From Streptomyces sp. SID13031 (GTDB taxonomy: Bacteria > Actinomycetota > Actinomycetes > Propionibacteriales > Kribbellaceae): a stretch of DNA of 64,000 nt. The stretch is taken from positions 62,001 to 126,000 of the forward strand of contig NZ_JAAGLV010000010.1 of the NCBI RefSeq assembly GCF_010548305.1, written 5' to 3'. The first letter of the stretch is position 1, and each line of letters starts with the position of its first letter. Both the position numbers and the translations under genes were made by a program. Positions 64,000-64,000 of this stretch are shown piece after piece. The notes under the pieces were generated by a model, which saw only the letters and a list, made by a program, of their open reading frames with translations, did no database searches and was not told where the DNA came from.

Positions 64000-64000
64000 G

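Overview
This is a high-GC actinobacterial chromosome segment. The complete str, S10, spc and alpha ribosomal gene order, the alanine/lysine-rich tails on several ribosomal proteins, frequent GTG starts, ATGA/GTGA stop-start overlaps and several likely leaderless genes all fit the Propionibacteriales. A Kribbella-like soil actinomycete is my best guess from general resemblance; no search was run.

Layout. Positions 1-3714 hold the end of an NTF2-like protein and a convergent DUF1800-DUF1501 pair. Positions 3900-27089 are the translation block: rpsL-rpsG-fusA-tuf; the S10 operon rpsJ-rplC-rplD-rplW-rplB-rpsS-rplV-rpsC-rplP-rpmC-rpsQ; the spc genes rplN-rplX-rplE-rpsZ-rpsH-rplF-rplR-rpsE-rpmD-rplO-secY-adk-map; two small membrane-protein genes; then infA-rpmJ-rpsM-rpsK-rpsD-rpoA-rplQ. 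An identical 24-nt block lies exactly 43 nt before both the rpsL and rpsJ start codons. A long inverted repeat with short direct repeats sits between rpsD and rpoA.

Positions 27158-39524 are mixed housekeeping and regulation: truA, an RsmC-like methyltransferase, two SigE-family sigma factors each followed by a single-span membrane protein, an ABC-F ATPase, a GH18-like protein with a TetR repressor and its operator, citrate synthase, rplM-rpsI and glmM. Positions 39835-46596 are a peptidoglycan-recycling locus: NagZ-type hexosaminidase, NamZ-type muramidase, a serine hydrolase, an RpiR regulator and MurQ, the actinobacterial counterpart of the Bacillus ybb cluster. A double-domain GNAT enzyme follows.

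Positions 48053 to the right edge are a tightly packed biosynthetic gene cluster that I do not recognise as any described pathway. It has two adenylate-forming ligases, an antisense phosphopantetheinyl transferase, two acyl carrier proteins, a ketosynthase with one catalytic His replaced by Asn, a short ketosynthase-like protein, a complete ketosynthase, a hydroxymandelate-synthase/HPPD-type dioxygenase, a PhyH-type dioxygenase, a DUF3050 protein, paired thiamine-diphosphate E1 alpha/beta subunits with no E2 or E3, three tandem homologous ATP-grasp-like proteins, and the end of an O-methyltransferase on the other strand. The gene set suggests an aryl-keto-acid or hydroxymandelate starter, carrier-protein-bound condensation without ketoreduction, oxidative tailoring and ATP-dependent amide or ester bond formation. 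The cluster is the most interesting part of the window and continues beyond the right edge.
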